A DNA stretch of 64,000 nucleotides from assembly GCA_036768485.1 (NCBI GenBank), contig JAVLUZ010000145.1, forward strand, positions 3,030,756 to 3,094,755, written 5' to 3'. The DNA comes from Mermis nigrescens. Its lineage: Eukaryota; Nematoda; Enoplea; Mermithida; Mermithidae. Of the stretch, positions 24,772 through 35,840 are shown piece after piece. Position 1 is the stretch's first letter; each line of letters opens with the position of its first letter. The position numbers and the translations under genes are program-made. A model generated the notes under the pieces. That model made no database searches. It had not been told where the DNA came from and was given only the letters and a program-made list of their open reading frames with translations.

Positions 24772-24944
24772 CAGGCACATACCTGGCCGTCCTATTTTGG
24801 GGGACCAACACCAATTTTGGGTGGACTAAGCCCAAAAGGGCTAAAAATAGCACAAAATAACGTTTGAAAAAATCCTGTTTTTATGATTTTTCTGAATTTT
24901 GGGGGATCCGAACCCCCCTATGCTCCCATAAAGCTACGTGCCTG
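24772..24944. mobile_element. F-family MITE, exact 8-bp duplication
   Basis: It begins CAGGCACATACCTGGCCG and ends AAGCTACGTGCCTG. The duplication GAAGCTTA is exact at 24764-24771 and 24945-24952. It is 173 bp. Confidence 0.9.
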
Positions 24945-25325
24945 GAAGCTTAAGCGGACAGTTCTCTTATTGTACATAGTGACTTAGACAGTTGCTCGTA
25001 TTTCAGAACAGATTGCTTTAATAAGAGTTCAGGAAAGGCGATATAGATTATAATTTTAAGGAATTGTGTTGAATAATCTTAGCTTCATTTTTTAATGCCT
25101 TTCTAGTGCGTCTGTTTGAGGACCCTTCTTCTTTTGTCCTTTTTTCTATTTAATTTAGTTTAAAGTTTTATGTACTTAGTCTTTCAACGTTTTCTTGCTT
25201 TTAATTGCGTGCGAAATTTTCTTTACCGATGCCGCACTCGTGTGCTTCGTTATGTATTATATTATTACAACGTCATATATATATTATTTTATTTTTACTT
25301 GCTTATTCCCTATTATGCATTACAG

Positions 25326-25459
25326 AATGCAAAGGGGCTGGCGGACTATGCTGAAAATATTTTCTTCAAAATGAAGCAGACGGGTGCGATTTCGGGACCC
25401 GGTAAATTCGTGCAGTGTCTGAATATACTGGCCCGGCATATGCCAAATTTTGCGACCAG
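25326..25459 (+). CDS. PRKDC: PRKDC exon 11 (HEAT cradle)
   Basis: AKGLADYAENIFFKMKQ and GKFVQCLNILARHMPNFATR align with human LCELVAKQLKQHQ and [20 protein letters not shown]. The acceptor TTACAG ends at 25325 and the donor GTGCAC starts at 25460. It starts in phase 0 and leaves two bases of an Arg codon. Confidence 0.92.
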
Positions 25460-25487
25460 GTGCACTTATTGTTATGTACATAAATAA

Positions 25488-26395
25488 TTAGTATAAGTTC
25501 CTTGAACATGTTTTTTCAAAAATCTTAATCTATAAATTTCCTTATAAATGCGTATGTACAGTCCTGCTGTGATACTCATATGCTTCCATTTGCAATGGTG
25601 CGCTCATGCGTTTGCGTGTGTGTGAAACCAGGGGCTTACGCACGATTTTTTCTGAGGGGGGGGGGGTCCAAAATCAGTTACCTTATATTTCGGGATATGT
25701 TCGCCGGGGCACAAATTCTGACTTTTTCGAGCATGCTCTATCCGTCAAGCTTATAAAATTCAAACTTTTCAGAAAAACTTTTTCCTCTCAATATGAAAAA
25801 TGACGTTTTTTGGTCGCGCCTGGGCCTTAAATTTAAAAAATAATGATCCTACAGCGCGGACCGCCGAAAATTTTGAGATTTTGTGAAAAAAGATGCCAGT
25901 TTTCTCGCCTTTTCAAAATTATTTTTGGGCTAAGGAAGGGGGCAGCCGCCTTCCCCTGCGTATGCCCATGTACGTATGGAGATATTTGCATTAAAAGCGT
26001 GACAAGATGAAGGGCGAATTGAAGACTTTAAATTCTAGATTCTTCCTAAATTATAGAATTTACGGATTTAGAGCGATAATACGAAAACAGTGTGAATTAT
26101 GTTCTAAAGAGGTTGTAAATACTAACCTGTTTTTAGTGCCATAATTCCAGGCCGTTTTTGAATACATAATTAACTTAGCATCATTAGGAGGAGCAGTCAT
26201 TCCTTCATTTTCCTAAAAATTTTCTCTTGAAATTCCCTCCTTCGTTTGTTTGATTAAAAACTACTTTGCCTGGCTTTTTTAGGGTTTCATTTGTTAATCA
26301 GCACTTGAAGTAAACCGATAATTCGTATTCGATAAAAAGATAAGGAAAGTAAAAATGCCTTAAAAATATATTCTCGGTGAAAACCTTTGATGATT
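25488..26395. other. Intron 11 with a G-rich repeat scrap
   Basis: 25630-25970 looks like a degraded G-rich transposon (GAGGGGGGGGGGTCC to GGGGGCAGCCGCC). The rest is AT-rich, and no exon was found. Confidence 0.4.
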
Positions 26396-26403
26396 GGCCC
26401 AAT

Positions 26404-27079
26404 CAGACGTGTAACGGCCATACATGATCTTGGGGGGGGGGGGGGTTTGGGGGGTTTTCACCCCCCCCACAGAATCATTTTTCACCCCCCCCCCCGCAAA
26501 AAAAAATTTTCACCCCCCTCCCAGAATTGGCGATTTTTCAAAAGTTTCCTAAACTTACCTGAAAATTGGTAGAAAAAGTGTCTTTTTAAGGGTTTTTGGC
26601 TATCCACATATTTGCTCAGAATCGCCAAATTTTCGGCGCTTCGCGCCATATATTCCTGTTCTAAGCGATATATTGGTCAATTTATTCGACTTTTTTTCGA
26701 AATTTTTTTTCATGATTTTATGCTCTAGAAGGATAGAGTACCGTCAGAAACGCCAAAAAACGATGTTTTTTGACGCGTACCGGCCATTTTTGGGCCCAAA
26801 AAAGGCACTTTAGGTTTTCACCCCCTCCCTTCCCCAGAATTCCCATGCTGTGCATGTATGATAACGGCTCGAAATTTAGGGAGGGGATCCCGGCCATTCT
26901 AGGGGGTACACGGCTTCCAATTTTCGCACAGAAACGCCCAAAAAAACGCCTAAAAATGGCAGAAAAATTCCGTTTTTTCCAAAAATCGGGAATGGGTGTC
27001 AAAAATTTTATGGCTTTGGGGCTGGGGGAGGACGGCCGACTTTGGGTTGGGGATTCCCCCCCCCTTTATGACATGCATG
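26404..27079 (+). mobile_element. L-family MITE interrupted by an E element
   Basis: The left end CAGACGTGTAACGGC and the continuation ATAACGGCTCGAAATTTAGG at 26861 match the L copy at 17780. The right end is ATGACATGCATG. Outer flanks GGCCCAAT and GGCACAAT agree at 7 of 8. An E element sits inside. Confidence 0.8.
26419..26860 (+). mobile_element. E-family MITE, 442 bp, nested in L
   Basis: Terminal repeats are CATACATG and CATGTATG. Flanks GTAACGGC and ATAACGGC agree at 7 of 8. Long G and C runs lie near the left end and an exact hairpin motif is at 26635-26647. Confidence 0.88.
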
Positions 27080-27341
27080 GGCACAATGGTCAGTAGCGCT
27101 TCCGGAAAGTATCGAAAACTAATTAAAATACCTTTTATTCCTTGTTTGCGACGATATTCAGTTAGTTTATTCGGATGTTTCCGATTTCGGGTGAAATTTT
27201 CACTTTAAACCATTTGGATTTAAATTAAGCTGTAAAATAATTTTTACTTTCTAATCAAGACTGACGGATCCAGGATTTTTTTAATAAGGGGCGGAGCCCT
27301 AAATTTTCCTAATACATATTGTTAAAAATTGTCAGAAAAAT

Positions 27342-27511
27342 TAGGCTTGTATGTAGCTGGCCGTCCTATTTTTGGGGGATAACACCAATTCTGGGGGGAC
27401 TAAGCCCAAAAAGGCCAAAAATATCACAAAATGACGTTTAAAGAGTCGTATTTTTCCGATCTTTCTGAATTTTGTCTGGACTCCCCCATTCCCTCCAGAG
27501 CTACGTGCCTG
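27342..27511. mobile_element. F-family MITE, exact 8-bp duplication
   Basis: It begins TAGGCTTGTATGTAGCTGG and ends GAGCTACGTGCCTG. The duplication AGAAAAAT is exact at 27334-27341 and 27512-27519. An exact hairpin motif at 27943-27955 lies in a separate degraded repeat downstream. Confidence 0.87.
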
Positions 27512-28050
27512 AGAAAAATTTATCCACTTTGCTCAAAGTGAAGGATTTACTTGATGTATTTCGATATACAGAATTATTTCTGATGCTAAAGAATAAAATT
27601 CCGTATTTTTCGAAAGATTTTCAAGGAAAACTCGCGAAATCATTGCTTCACAATATAAAGCACCAAACACTAAGCCAGGATTTTGGTTTCGAGCTGAATT
27701 TTCTATGCATAAATATTGCACCGGAAAAACCAGCAAAATTTTTGAAAAATTTTGGGGGCGCGTGAGCCCCCTGTGTCCCCACCTGGCTACGCCCTTGTAA
27801 AGCGCCGAAAAAAATACTCGATAAATCATTTTGATGACTAAAAATTCCTTGTTCTGTGCAAAAACTACTCTTCTGACCGTGAAAATAAAGTTTTTTTACT
27901 GCGCCAAGCAAGTCAGCAAATGGCAATAAAGAGTTCTAACCAGGCGCGAAGCGCCGGTAAAATTCGAAAAATCACAATAAAAGCGGCTTAATCAGTTTTT
28001 TTTCACTTTATATATAATATTTGCGCATTACTCGTGACATTCGTTATCAC

Positions 28051-28289
28051 CAAACGCGTGGGGGGTCGGGGGGGGTATGCACCCCAGAAACCAAAATACC
28101 CCCGCCCTATAAAATTCAAATTTTGAAATTTTTTGTTTTTTTTACAATTTTTTGATGCCGATGGATAGTGCTCGATGAGAAACGTTGGAAAATGGTGTTC
28201 TTCGCCATACTACCATTTTTATGGCCATTTTTTGACCTTAGAAAAATCTTCTGCCGCCCCCCCTAGAATTTTGGTGCCGCCCACCTATG
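28051..28289 (-). mobile_element. G-family MITE, exact 8-bp duplication
   Basis: It begins CAAACGCGTGGGG and ends GCCGCCCACCTATG. The duplication GTTATCAC is exact at 28043-28050 and 28290-28297. It lies 190 bases before exon 12. Confidence 0.88.
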
Positions 28290-28483
28290 GTTATCACTCC
28301 GTGATCTGTATGTCCTTTTGTTCAGTCGCTGTTTTATCACGTATTTTTGTTTTACCAAATTTCGTGTATTATTTCTGGACAATAAATATTATGTTGCTTT
28401 GATCTTTCTCAGTCTAACAAATGACCGTTTTATTGCGCGCAAAACTTTTATTGTGGGCCATCATCAAAATTTATTTGGTTCAG

Positions 28484-28633
28484 ATTCATCAAGGACGTGA
28501 TGGCCCTTTTGCCAAATATGCACGGGGAATATAAAGTTTATTGTTTGGAAATAATTTATGGTCAAACGGAGAACATCAGCAATTTATACTTGGAGCTGAA
28601 ATCAAAAGGGCTGTTCAGCTTGCTTTCTATCAG
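28484..28633 (+). CDS. PRKDC: PRKDC exon 12 (HEAT cradle)
   Basis: FIKDVMALLPNMHGEYKVYC and ISNLYLELKSKGLFSLLSIR align with human [20 protein letters not shown] and [20 protein letters not shown]. The acceptor TTCAG ends at 28483 and the donor GTAATA starts at 28634. One base enters to finish Arg and two bases of another Arg codon leave. Confidence 0.93.
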
Positions 28634-28644
28634 GTAATAGCTAG

Positions 28645-29013
28645 ACATGCGCAGTATGGGAATTCCGGGGTTTAAAGTTCCTTTTTTAGGTCAAAATAGT
28701 TAAAAATAGTCAAGTTGAAATAGTTAAAATATTAAGGTAGTTAAAATAGTTAAAATACTAATATATTCGGAATTGTATAGTTTAAATGGTAAAACAGTCA
28801 AAATAATAAAATAAATTAAATTAAAATAACAACTATTTTATTTTAAGATAAAATAATATAGTCAAAACATAAGTACTGTGGCGCAAAGCGTCGAAGATTT
28901 GATACTTTCGAGCAAATGGATAGCTAAACTCGCTTTCTGTGGGAAGGGTTATAATTTTTCTGTGAGGAAAGGCGGTGAAAAGCCTTCCAGCCCTACCCCC
29001 AAGATCGTATATG
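28645..29013 (-). mobile_element. E-family MITE, diverged
   Basis: It begins CATGCGCAGTATGGGAATTC just after exon 12 and ends CCCCAAGATCGTATATGG. The hairpin site is the variant GGCGCAAAGCGTC. AT-rich TAGTTAAAATAG repeats expand its left half. Confidence 0.6.
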
Positions 29014-29330
29014 GTAATAACAAAGAAAATTTGGCGGACGACTTAATTGTTTTTTGTAATAGATAAAATAGTTTTTAACTTTTAATTTTCCAATTCGAAT
29101 ATTAAGATCCGTAGGCATAGGTAAAATAACACTTACGAATTCATAGCTACGTGTTCTCCGCCCCAAAATTTTTTACTTTGAAACGTTTTAAATATATTTA
29201 TTTTCAACTTTTTGCTCATTGTCGTTTATTCCATTCAAAAATATATTTAATTTATTTTCATTAATGCCCCTTAAAATAGTGAATGTTTTCCTTTTTTCGA
29301 GTCTATTCATCAAGATAAATAACCCCTAAC

Positions 29331-30086
29331 CAGTGTTTTTTTACAAGGTCCGTTTGTACATGTACAAAGATGGTCCCCAAAAGTCTTTGTACATTTTGTA
29401 CATGTAAATTTTTGTGTATTATAATATAGTACAGTAGCGATTTTATTGTGGTAAAACAGGGTTTTCGATCTTTGGTAGAGTATTTTAGCTAATTTCTGGG
29501 TTTCTGACGCCTAAAATTACTAAAAATTATCTGAAAACGGCGCGAAGCGCCGAAAAATGTTGACATTTTTCCATTCTAAATGCAAATTCTGCTATTTTAA
29601 AGATATATAGGACAAATGATTTATCAGTTCGGCGCGAAGCGCCGAAAATTTTAGGGAACTTTACACCTTTTTACAGTTTTGTCTTCCTAAAAATCTTCGT
29701 ACATTTTGTACACACAAAATTTTTGGGTACTATAATATGGTACAGCAGCGATTTTAGTGTGGTAAAAACAGAGTTCTTCGACTTTTCGTAGTGTATTTTA
29801 GCTAATTTCTGGGTCTCTAAGGGCAAAAGTCACTAAGAATCGTCTTAAAACGGTGCGAAGCGGCGAAAAATTTGACATTCTTACTTTTGAAATGCAATTT
29901 CTGTCATTATAAAGATATATAGAACACACAATTACTCATTTCGGCGCGAAGCCCGAAATTTTTCGAATTGTAGACTTTTTTTTGCAATTGTTGTCTTCCT
30001 AAAAATCTTTGTACATGTACAAAGACGGTCCCGAAAAGTCTTCGCACATCGGGAAAAATCTTTGCCGAGTACAAAAAAAAACACTG
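29331..30086. mobile_element. D-family element, dimeric, exact 8-bp duplication
   Basis: Terminal repeats are CAGTGTTTTTTT and AAAAAAACACTG. The duplication CCCCTAAC is exact at 29323-29330 and 30087-30094. Inside, a unit of about 300 bases with GTACATTTTGTACA, TATAATAT(A/G)GTACAG and hairpin motifs (29539-29551, 29631-29643) is repeated, so the copy is a dimer. Confidence 0.88.
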
Positions 30087-30160
30087 CCCCTAACGCTCTG
30101 GTTTCGCAAATTAGATAAAGAACGGGGTTTTAAATTCATTTAAAATATTTCTTCGTCCTT

Positions 30161-30420
30161 GTCGAGAGACGCCGAGTGGTAAATGCTTTAGCCTATGGAT
30201 CTGAAGGTCCAAGGTTCGATTCTATCTCGATGCAGTTCTTTTCGGCAGGCCGACCCAGCCTTTCATCCCTCCGGGTTCGATAAATGGGAAGCTGCACTTG
30301 TCTGGCGGAGGTTAAAACCCTTGGGACTTGCGCCCTCTTGCGGTATCTAGCTGAATGCATCTTCGGATGCATGAGTAAAACCCACTTTGGGTGTAAAGCC
30401 CGGCCTTTAACCCTAACCTT
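30161..30420 (+). mobile_element. tRNA-derived SINE
   Basis: The head has A box GACGCCGAGTGG and B box GGTTCGATTCT (30213-30223), and the outer stem GTCGAGA pairs with TCTCGAT nearly fully. The body holds TTCTTTTCGGCAGGCC and GATAAATGGGAAGCTGCACT. The same head and body recur at 46903-47165. Confidence 0.8.
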
Positions 30421-30472
30421 TAACCAATGCCCTTGTCTATGATGCTATTAATCTCAAGCGCGTTACTTCCAG

Positions 30473-30646
30473 AGACGAGCTAAGGCAAATGTGGTCCCTG
30501 AAAATAATGCAAAAAATATTCCACAGCTTATCCAACGAACAAATTGGCGAAATAGTTCCGCAGCTTTGCATCTTTGCCGATCATCCGAGCATAGAATGCC
30601 GTCTTTTAGCCATCGATATTCTAATACGGTGCTTCGATTTATTGGA
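30473..30646 (+). CDS. PRKDC: PRKDC exon 13 (HEAT cradle)
   Basis: DELRQMWSLKIMQKIF and EIVPQLCIFADHPSIECRL align with human DDERQKVCLDIIYKMMPKL and ELLNPVVEFVSHPSTTCRE. The acceptor TTCCAG ends at 30472; a second AG two bases later would break the frame. The donor GTAAAT is at 30647. A tRNA-derived SINE lies in the intron about 50 bases upstream. Confidence 0.92.
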
Positions 30647-31059
30647 GTAAATAAGTTTATATGCGTAGTATACCGAGGTCGAAAGGTCAGGGAGGTTAAA
30701 ATCTCCAAAATTTAGGGCCACTGAAGTTGGAGTTCAAGCTTTGTTTTTCCGGGTCAAATACGAAAAATGGTTTGAAAAATACTAAACAAAATATTTTAAT
30801 ACGGAAAAATGTTTTTTTTATAGAAATTTTCATCCAATTCTGACTCGTTTCGTCGCTTTTGCAAGTTGGAATTACGAGGATTTATCGAAAATTTTGACTT
30901 TTCAGATCGTTTTAACTTCATTCTAGGCATTTTATGGGTGAACAAAGCAGAAGTTTACTAGTCGGCGCGAAGAATTTTAGCATATATGCTACTTTCGTTT
31001 CCAAAGATCATGCATCTTACTGTGACTCGATTCTTGTACCCTAATGCATGGGTATACCC

Positions 31060-31466
31060 CATACATGCACAGTATGGGAATTCTGGGGGGGTGAAAACCT
31101 AAAGTGCCCTTTTTGGGCCTAAAAATGGCTGGTACGCGTTGAAAAATATCGTTTTTGGCGTTTCTGACGATACTCTATCCTTCTAGAGCATGAAATCATG
31201 AAAAAATTTTCGAAACAAGTCGAATAAACTGACCAATATATCGCTTAAAACATGAATATATGGCGCGAAGCGCCGAAAATTTGGCGATTTTGAGCAAATA
31301 GATAGCCAAAAAACCCTTAAAAAGACACTTTTCCTACCAATTTTCAGGTAAGTCTAGGAAACTTTTGAAAAATCGCAAATTCTGGGGGGGTGAAAAATTT
31401 TTTGCGGGGGGGGTGAAAAATGATTCTGCGAGGGGTGAAACCCCCCAACCCCCAAGATCATGTATG
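31060..31466 (-). mobile_element. E-family MITE, exact 8-bp duplication
   Basis: Terminal repeats CATACATG and CATGTATG are perfect. The duplication GTATACCC is exact at 31052-31059 and 31467-31474. An exact hairpin motif is at 31262-31274. It is 407 bp, reverse of 26419. Confidence 0.92.
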
Positions 31467-31676
31467 GTATACCCCCACACCCCTATTGGAATGTGTGGTT
31501 ATATGAGCAGGTTGTTTTGCATTAGTGTCTAATTTTATTTAGTACTGAAAATTCATTGATTAAAGTATTTTAAATCGTTTTAAATCGTGATTTTTTGAAT
31601 CTAAATTTTTATTTTTAAGCAAGTTAGAAAGTCGACTTTTACTCGTACATTGAATTAATATAATTCGTATTGTAAA

Positions 31677-32120
31677 CACGGTGTTTTTTGTATTCGGCAA
31701 ATATTTTTCCCGTTGTAAAAGACTTCGGGACCGTCTTTGTACATGTACAAAGATTTTTGGGAAGACAAAAACTGCAAAAAAGGTCTAAAATTCGCTAAAA
31801 TTTTCGGCGCTTCGCGCCGAAATGAGTAATTGTGTGTTATATATGTATTTATAATAGCAGAAATTGCACTTCGAGTGAAAAATGTCAAATTTTTACCGCT
31901 TTGCGCCGTTTTAAGACGATTCTTCGTGAGTTTTGCACTCCGAAAACCCAGAAATTAGCTAAAAATACACAAGCGAAGGTCAAACAACTCTGTTTTTACC
32001 GTACTAAAATCGCTACTGTACCATATTGTAGTACCGAAAAATTTGTGTGTACAAAATGTGCAAAGACTTTTAGGGACCATCTTTGTACCTGTACAAACGG
32101 ACCTTGTACAAGAAACACTG
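31677..32120. mobile_element. D-family element, exact 8-bp duplication
   Basis: It begins CACGGTGTTTTTTG and ends ACAAGAAACACTG, 444 bp. The duplication ATTGTAAA is exact at 31669-31676 and 32121-32128. It has an exact hairpin motif at 31806-31818 and ends 55 bases before exon 14. Confidence 0.9.
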
Positions 32121-32175
32121 ATTGTAAAGTAGGATTACGGTACTTAGACTGCCCATTTTCTTGTGTTTGATACAG

Positions 32176-32265
32176 TCAGAGTACTGATGATACTTCCAAG
32201 CCGACGATGGAGTCGGTCAAAGAACAACTGCTGAGATTCTTGAACGATCGGGACCCTGCAACCAG
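32176..32265 (+). CDS. PRKDC: PRKDC exon 14 (HEAT cradle)
   Basis: The peptide QSTDDTSKPTMESVKEQLL plus RFLNDRDPATR aligns with human [26 protein letters not shown]. The acceptor TACAG ends at 32175, only about 50 bases beyond the target duplication of a D element. The donor GTAGAT starts at 32266. One base enters and two leave, so the frame is kept. Confidence 0.87.
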
Positions 32266-32283
32266 GTAGATTTGATTTTTGCT

Positions 32284-32705
32284 CAGACGTGTTCTTGGAG
32301 GTTGGGTTTGACCCCTCCCTTGAATGGCAACTGACCTTCCACCCTCGCAAAATGGCTGCGATTTCCTCCCCCACCCCCAAAATTATCGATTTTTCTTATA
32401 AGTGTATTAAAAATTGTGAAAATGTGCCTTTTTAGGCGTTTTTAACCCATTTTTGACTCAAAAATCTCAAATTTTCGACGCTTCGCGCCATAAATACATT
32501 TTTTGACCATATTTTGTTCAATTTACTCAATTTTTTCTAATTAGTTCGAATTTTTTACGTTTTTATTTTCTACACAGAACGAGCATCGTCTGAAGCGTCA
32601 AAAAACGTGTCTGACGTGTACCCATCGTTTTTAGCCCAAAAAAGGCACTTTTAAAAAAAATTTGGGCCTAACCCCAGAATTTTTGTGCTTTACATGCATG
32701 TTCTT
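32284..32705 (+). mobile_element. E2-type E-family element
   Basis: It starts near CAGACGTGTTCTTGG and carries the E2-specific block AATGGCTGCGATTTCC, hairpin variant GACGCTTCGCGCC and the right end TTTACATGCATG. It starts about 20 bases after exon 14. Confidence 0.65.
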
Positions 32706-33094
32706 GCTAACATACTTATTTAATTAATGCATGTCTATATAACTTCGCGTATTTATTATTCATTTTCATATAATTTTTCTTTACACTTCGCATTATGAAA
32801 CTCTTTCATTGCAATATTCAATTATTCTTTGGCGCTCATATAGATTCCTCTGGCGTGTCTGTATACGCATGACTTTTAAGCTGAAATTCGTTCGGTTAGA
32901 CAACCTTTAGCATTTCGTTTTGACGAACTATTCTAGTGAGATTAGTTCTGATTTTTTTATCAAGATTTAAGCTTACAATCTTGCTTGCTGCATTTATGTT
33001 GGCTGTATAGATGTGCCGAGTCCGTCTTTTTGGTATGCTGGCATTTGCTATGTAATTTAATGCCCAGCTCATATTTGTCATATATAAATATTCT

Positions 33095-33381
33095 AATAAA
33101 ACCGATAATGATGATAATAATAATAATTATAATTATTAAATTAAAAGATAATTGTATTAAATCAAAATAATAATAACAATTATAATAAGTATTATTATTG
33201 TGATTATTATTAATATTATTATTATATTAGTATTTTTTATCATTTTATGATTACTATTATTATTGTTATTATTATTATTTTTATTATTATTATTATTATT
33301 ATATTAGTATTTTTATTGTTCTATGATTATTATTATTATTATTGTTATTATTATTGATATTATTAATATTATTATTATTAC

Positions 33382-33450
<69 letters not shown>

Positions 33451-33452
33451 GA
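33095..33452. repeat. TTA/ATT microsatellite
   Basis: About 350 bases of TTA repeats, imperfect on the left and nearly pure from 33380 to 33450. It sits about 110 bases before the exon 15 acceptor. Confidence 0.9.
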
Positions 33453-33559
33453 ATTATATTATCAGTAATAGTTACTGCCAGTTAACCCTTCTTTGACTTT
33501 ACACAACACTGCCGCTTTAAAATTCCGCTTAATTCCTATAATCCACTTCGATCGAACAG

Positions 33560-33770
33560 GCAAATCGTTTACAATTTCTGGTCGCACGACAAGCGACTTT
33601 CGGCCGACGCCCTTAAACGCTCTTCGAGTATTTTATCATTGTTATATTCTCCCAACGTTGAACCCGAATTCTTATCGCACGCGAATTATTTGCTGCTCGA
33701 GCTAACTTCGAAAAGCCCGGATTTCGATCGGTTGTTGTTCGAAAAACCGCTTAGGGATTGCAAATACTCG
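33560..33770 (+). CDS. PRKDC: PRKDC exon 15 (HEAT cradle)
   Basis: QIVYNFWSHDKRLSADALKR aligns with human [20 protein letters not shown], and SLLYSPNVEPEFLSHANYLL with [20 protein letters not shown]. The acceptor AACAG ends at 33559 and the donor GTAGGC starts at 33771. It finishes an Arg codon from exon 14 and ends in phase 0. The donor lies 14 bases before the target duplication of a nested transposon cluster. Confidence 0.95.
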
Positions 33771-34043
33771 GTAGGCTTATTTTGGTAGAGGCCATACGTG
33801 TTCTTGGGAGGGAGTTGGGTTTGACCCCCTCCCCACAATGGCTACTGATCCCCGTAAAGTGGCTGCGACCCCCCTCCCCCAGAATTGTCGATTTTTCGTA
33901 AAAGTTGGTAAAAGTTGAAAAATATGCCCTTTTAAGCAGGGGCGGATTTAAGGGGAGACGGCCGGCCTCCCCCCATTCGCCAAAAATATTTGGCGAGATA
34001 AAGAATGGATATGCAATTTGAAATGATTTTTTACCGTCGTCAA

Positions 34044-34212
34044 GGGCCGGATTTCGGGGGGGGGGGGCGACCGCCCCACATTGGCCCAAAATAGTGCGGA
34101 AAATTATGGATTTTTGAGCGATTTTTAGCGATTTTCGGGTTAAAACGACTAATTTTTCCGCCCCCCTTAGGGGTACCGTCCACCCTTAGCAAAATCCTGG
34201 ATCCGCCACTGG
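34044..34212. mobile_element. A-family MITE nested in C
   Basis: It begins near CAAGGGCCGGATTTCGGG and ends GGATCCGCCACTG. The sequence after it, GTCGTCAGTGACCATAA, continues the C element seen uninterrupted near 1803. GTCGTCA is repeated on both sides. Confidence 0.75.
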
Positions 34213-34306
34213 TCGTCAGTGACCATAACTTCTCAAATTTTTGCGGCGGTATGCACCGGATGACACATATTAATGACATTTATTTACTTTCTTGGCGACA
34301 TGAAAG

Positions 34307-34756
34307 CACGTTTTTTTATATTCGTCAAAGATTTTTCCCGATTTTTTAAGACTTTTCGGGACCATCTTTGTAGATGTATGTACAATGATTTTTGGGAAGA
34401 CTAAAACTGCAAAAAAGGTCTGAAATTCGCAAAAATTTTCGGCGTTTCTCGCTGAAATGAGTTATTGTGTGTCCTATACATCTTTATAATAGCTTGAATC
34501 GGATTTCGAAAGGAAAAATGTCAAATTTTTCGGCGCTTCGCGCCGTTCTAAGACGATTCTTAGTGCTTTTCGCCCTCATAAAACCAGGGATTAGCCAAAA
34601 TACACTACGAACGGTCGAACAACTCTGTTTTTACCACACTAAAGTCGCTACCGTACCAAATCATAATACTCAAAAATTTGTGTGTATAAAATGTACAAAG
34701 ACTTTTAGGAACCATCTTTGTATATGTACAAACGGACCTTGTACACAAAAGAACTG
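34307..34756. mobile_element. D-family element nested in C
   Basis: It begins CACGTTTTTTTATATTCG and ends ACACAAAAGAACTG. Flanks CATGAAAG and CCTGGAAG agree at 6 of 8. The C element resumes with GGAAGCCATTTTCTGTTCAT as near 1880. Exact hairpin motif at 34532-34544. Confidence 0.8.
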
Positions 34757-35448
34757 CCTGGAAGCCATTTTCTGTTCATGTAGGGTTCAAAACAATTCAA
34801 AAAGCTATTTTTGCAAAGCTTTCTTCTATTTTCAATTGAAAATTTCGATTTTTCGCATCAAATGCTATAAATACAGGAAATAAAGCAGTAAATCATGCTT
34901 CTAGACGTCTATCCGCCTTAATTTCACAAATTTTTCGGCGCTTCGCGCCAGATTTTTGTTAAAGTAATGATTTTTTCTCTTAAAATTGTCTAACATTTTA
35001 AAATTTTTAGAAAAAAATATTGCGTCAAAAGTGGTTTTATATAAAAGTATACAATGTAAAACACCGAAAAAACGCTATTTCGCGCGTTAAGGGCAAATTT
35101 TTGCACCTATTTTTGACTGTTTTTGGAAAAGTTGGGATACCGCCCCCCCCCTTAGGGAAAATTCTAGATCCGCCATCGCTTTTAAGCGTTTTAGCACATT
35201 TTTGGCTCAAGAATTTCGAATTTTCGGCGCTCTGCGCCGTATACTTATTTTTTGACTATATTTTGTTCAATTGACTCGATTTTTCAAATTTTTTTCAAAT
35301 TTTTTTTTATTCTAGAATGAACTATGGCATTGTCTGAAACATAGTGTCTTTGACGTGCGTTTTTTAGCCAAAAAAGGCACTTTTTAAAGATTTTTTGGGC
35401 ATGATTCTTCCCCCCAGAATTATCATGCTGTACACGTACCGTGGAGGC

Positions 35449-35832
35449 CATACGTATTCTGGAAGGGAAGTTTGGTTTAAACACCCAGAATGGTTACTGG
35501 CCCCCGTAAAGTGGCTGCGACCCCTCCCCCAGAATTGTCGATTTTTCGTATAAAAATTGTAAAAAGCGTGACTCTTCGAGCATTTTTGGCTCAAAAGTCT
35601 AAAATTTTCGGCGCTTCGTGCCATATACCGATTTGTTCAATATATGTCGTTCAATTTCTTTGAATGCTCTTATTTTTCCGGAATTTTTTATGTTCCACGT
35701 TCTTGAAGCATAGCGCATCTTTAGAAACGTAAAAAATGATGTTTTTGACGCTTATCCACTGTTTTTGACCCCGGAAAAAGCACTTTAGTCAAAGCTTCTG
35801 CCCCCCCCCAATTCTTGCGTTGTGCATGTCTG
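35449..35832 (+). mobile_element. Second E2 element sharing the same target site
   Basis: It begins CATACGTATTCTGG directly after GTGGAGGC and ends GTGCATGTCTG, followed by ATAGAGGC. Three copies of the (G/A)T(A/G)GAGGC target thus flank two adjacent elements. Confidence 0.78.
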
Positions 35833-35840
35833 ATAGAGGC

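Larger units (their letters stand above)
33937..35178. mobile_element. C-family element nested in E2
   Basis: It begins CAGGGGCGGATTTAAGG and ends TAGATCCGCCATCG. The duplication CTTTTAAG is exact at 33929-33936 and 35179-35186. It is itself split by an A element and a D element. Exact hairpin motif at 34937-34949. Confidence 0.88.
33793..35440 (+). mobile_element. E2 element hosting a nested C element
   Basis: The left end is CATACGTGTTCTTGGG and the right end is CATGCTGTACACGTACC. Flanks GTAGAGGC (33785-33792) and GTGGAGGC (35441-35448) agree at 7 of 8. Its middle is split by the C element at 33937-35178. Confidence 0.8.

Noticed and set aside
28318..28500. Long exon reading through before exon 12
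   Set aside because: Homology starts only at FIKDVMALL after the AG at 28483; the upstream frame is not conserved and overlaps repeat-flanking sequence.
30161..30233. Genuine tRNA gene
   Set aside because: The cloverleaf is near complete, but the same head plus body recurs at 46903, so it is a SINE head.
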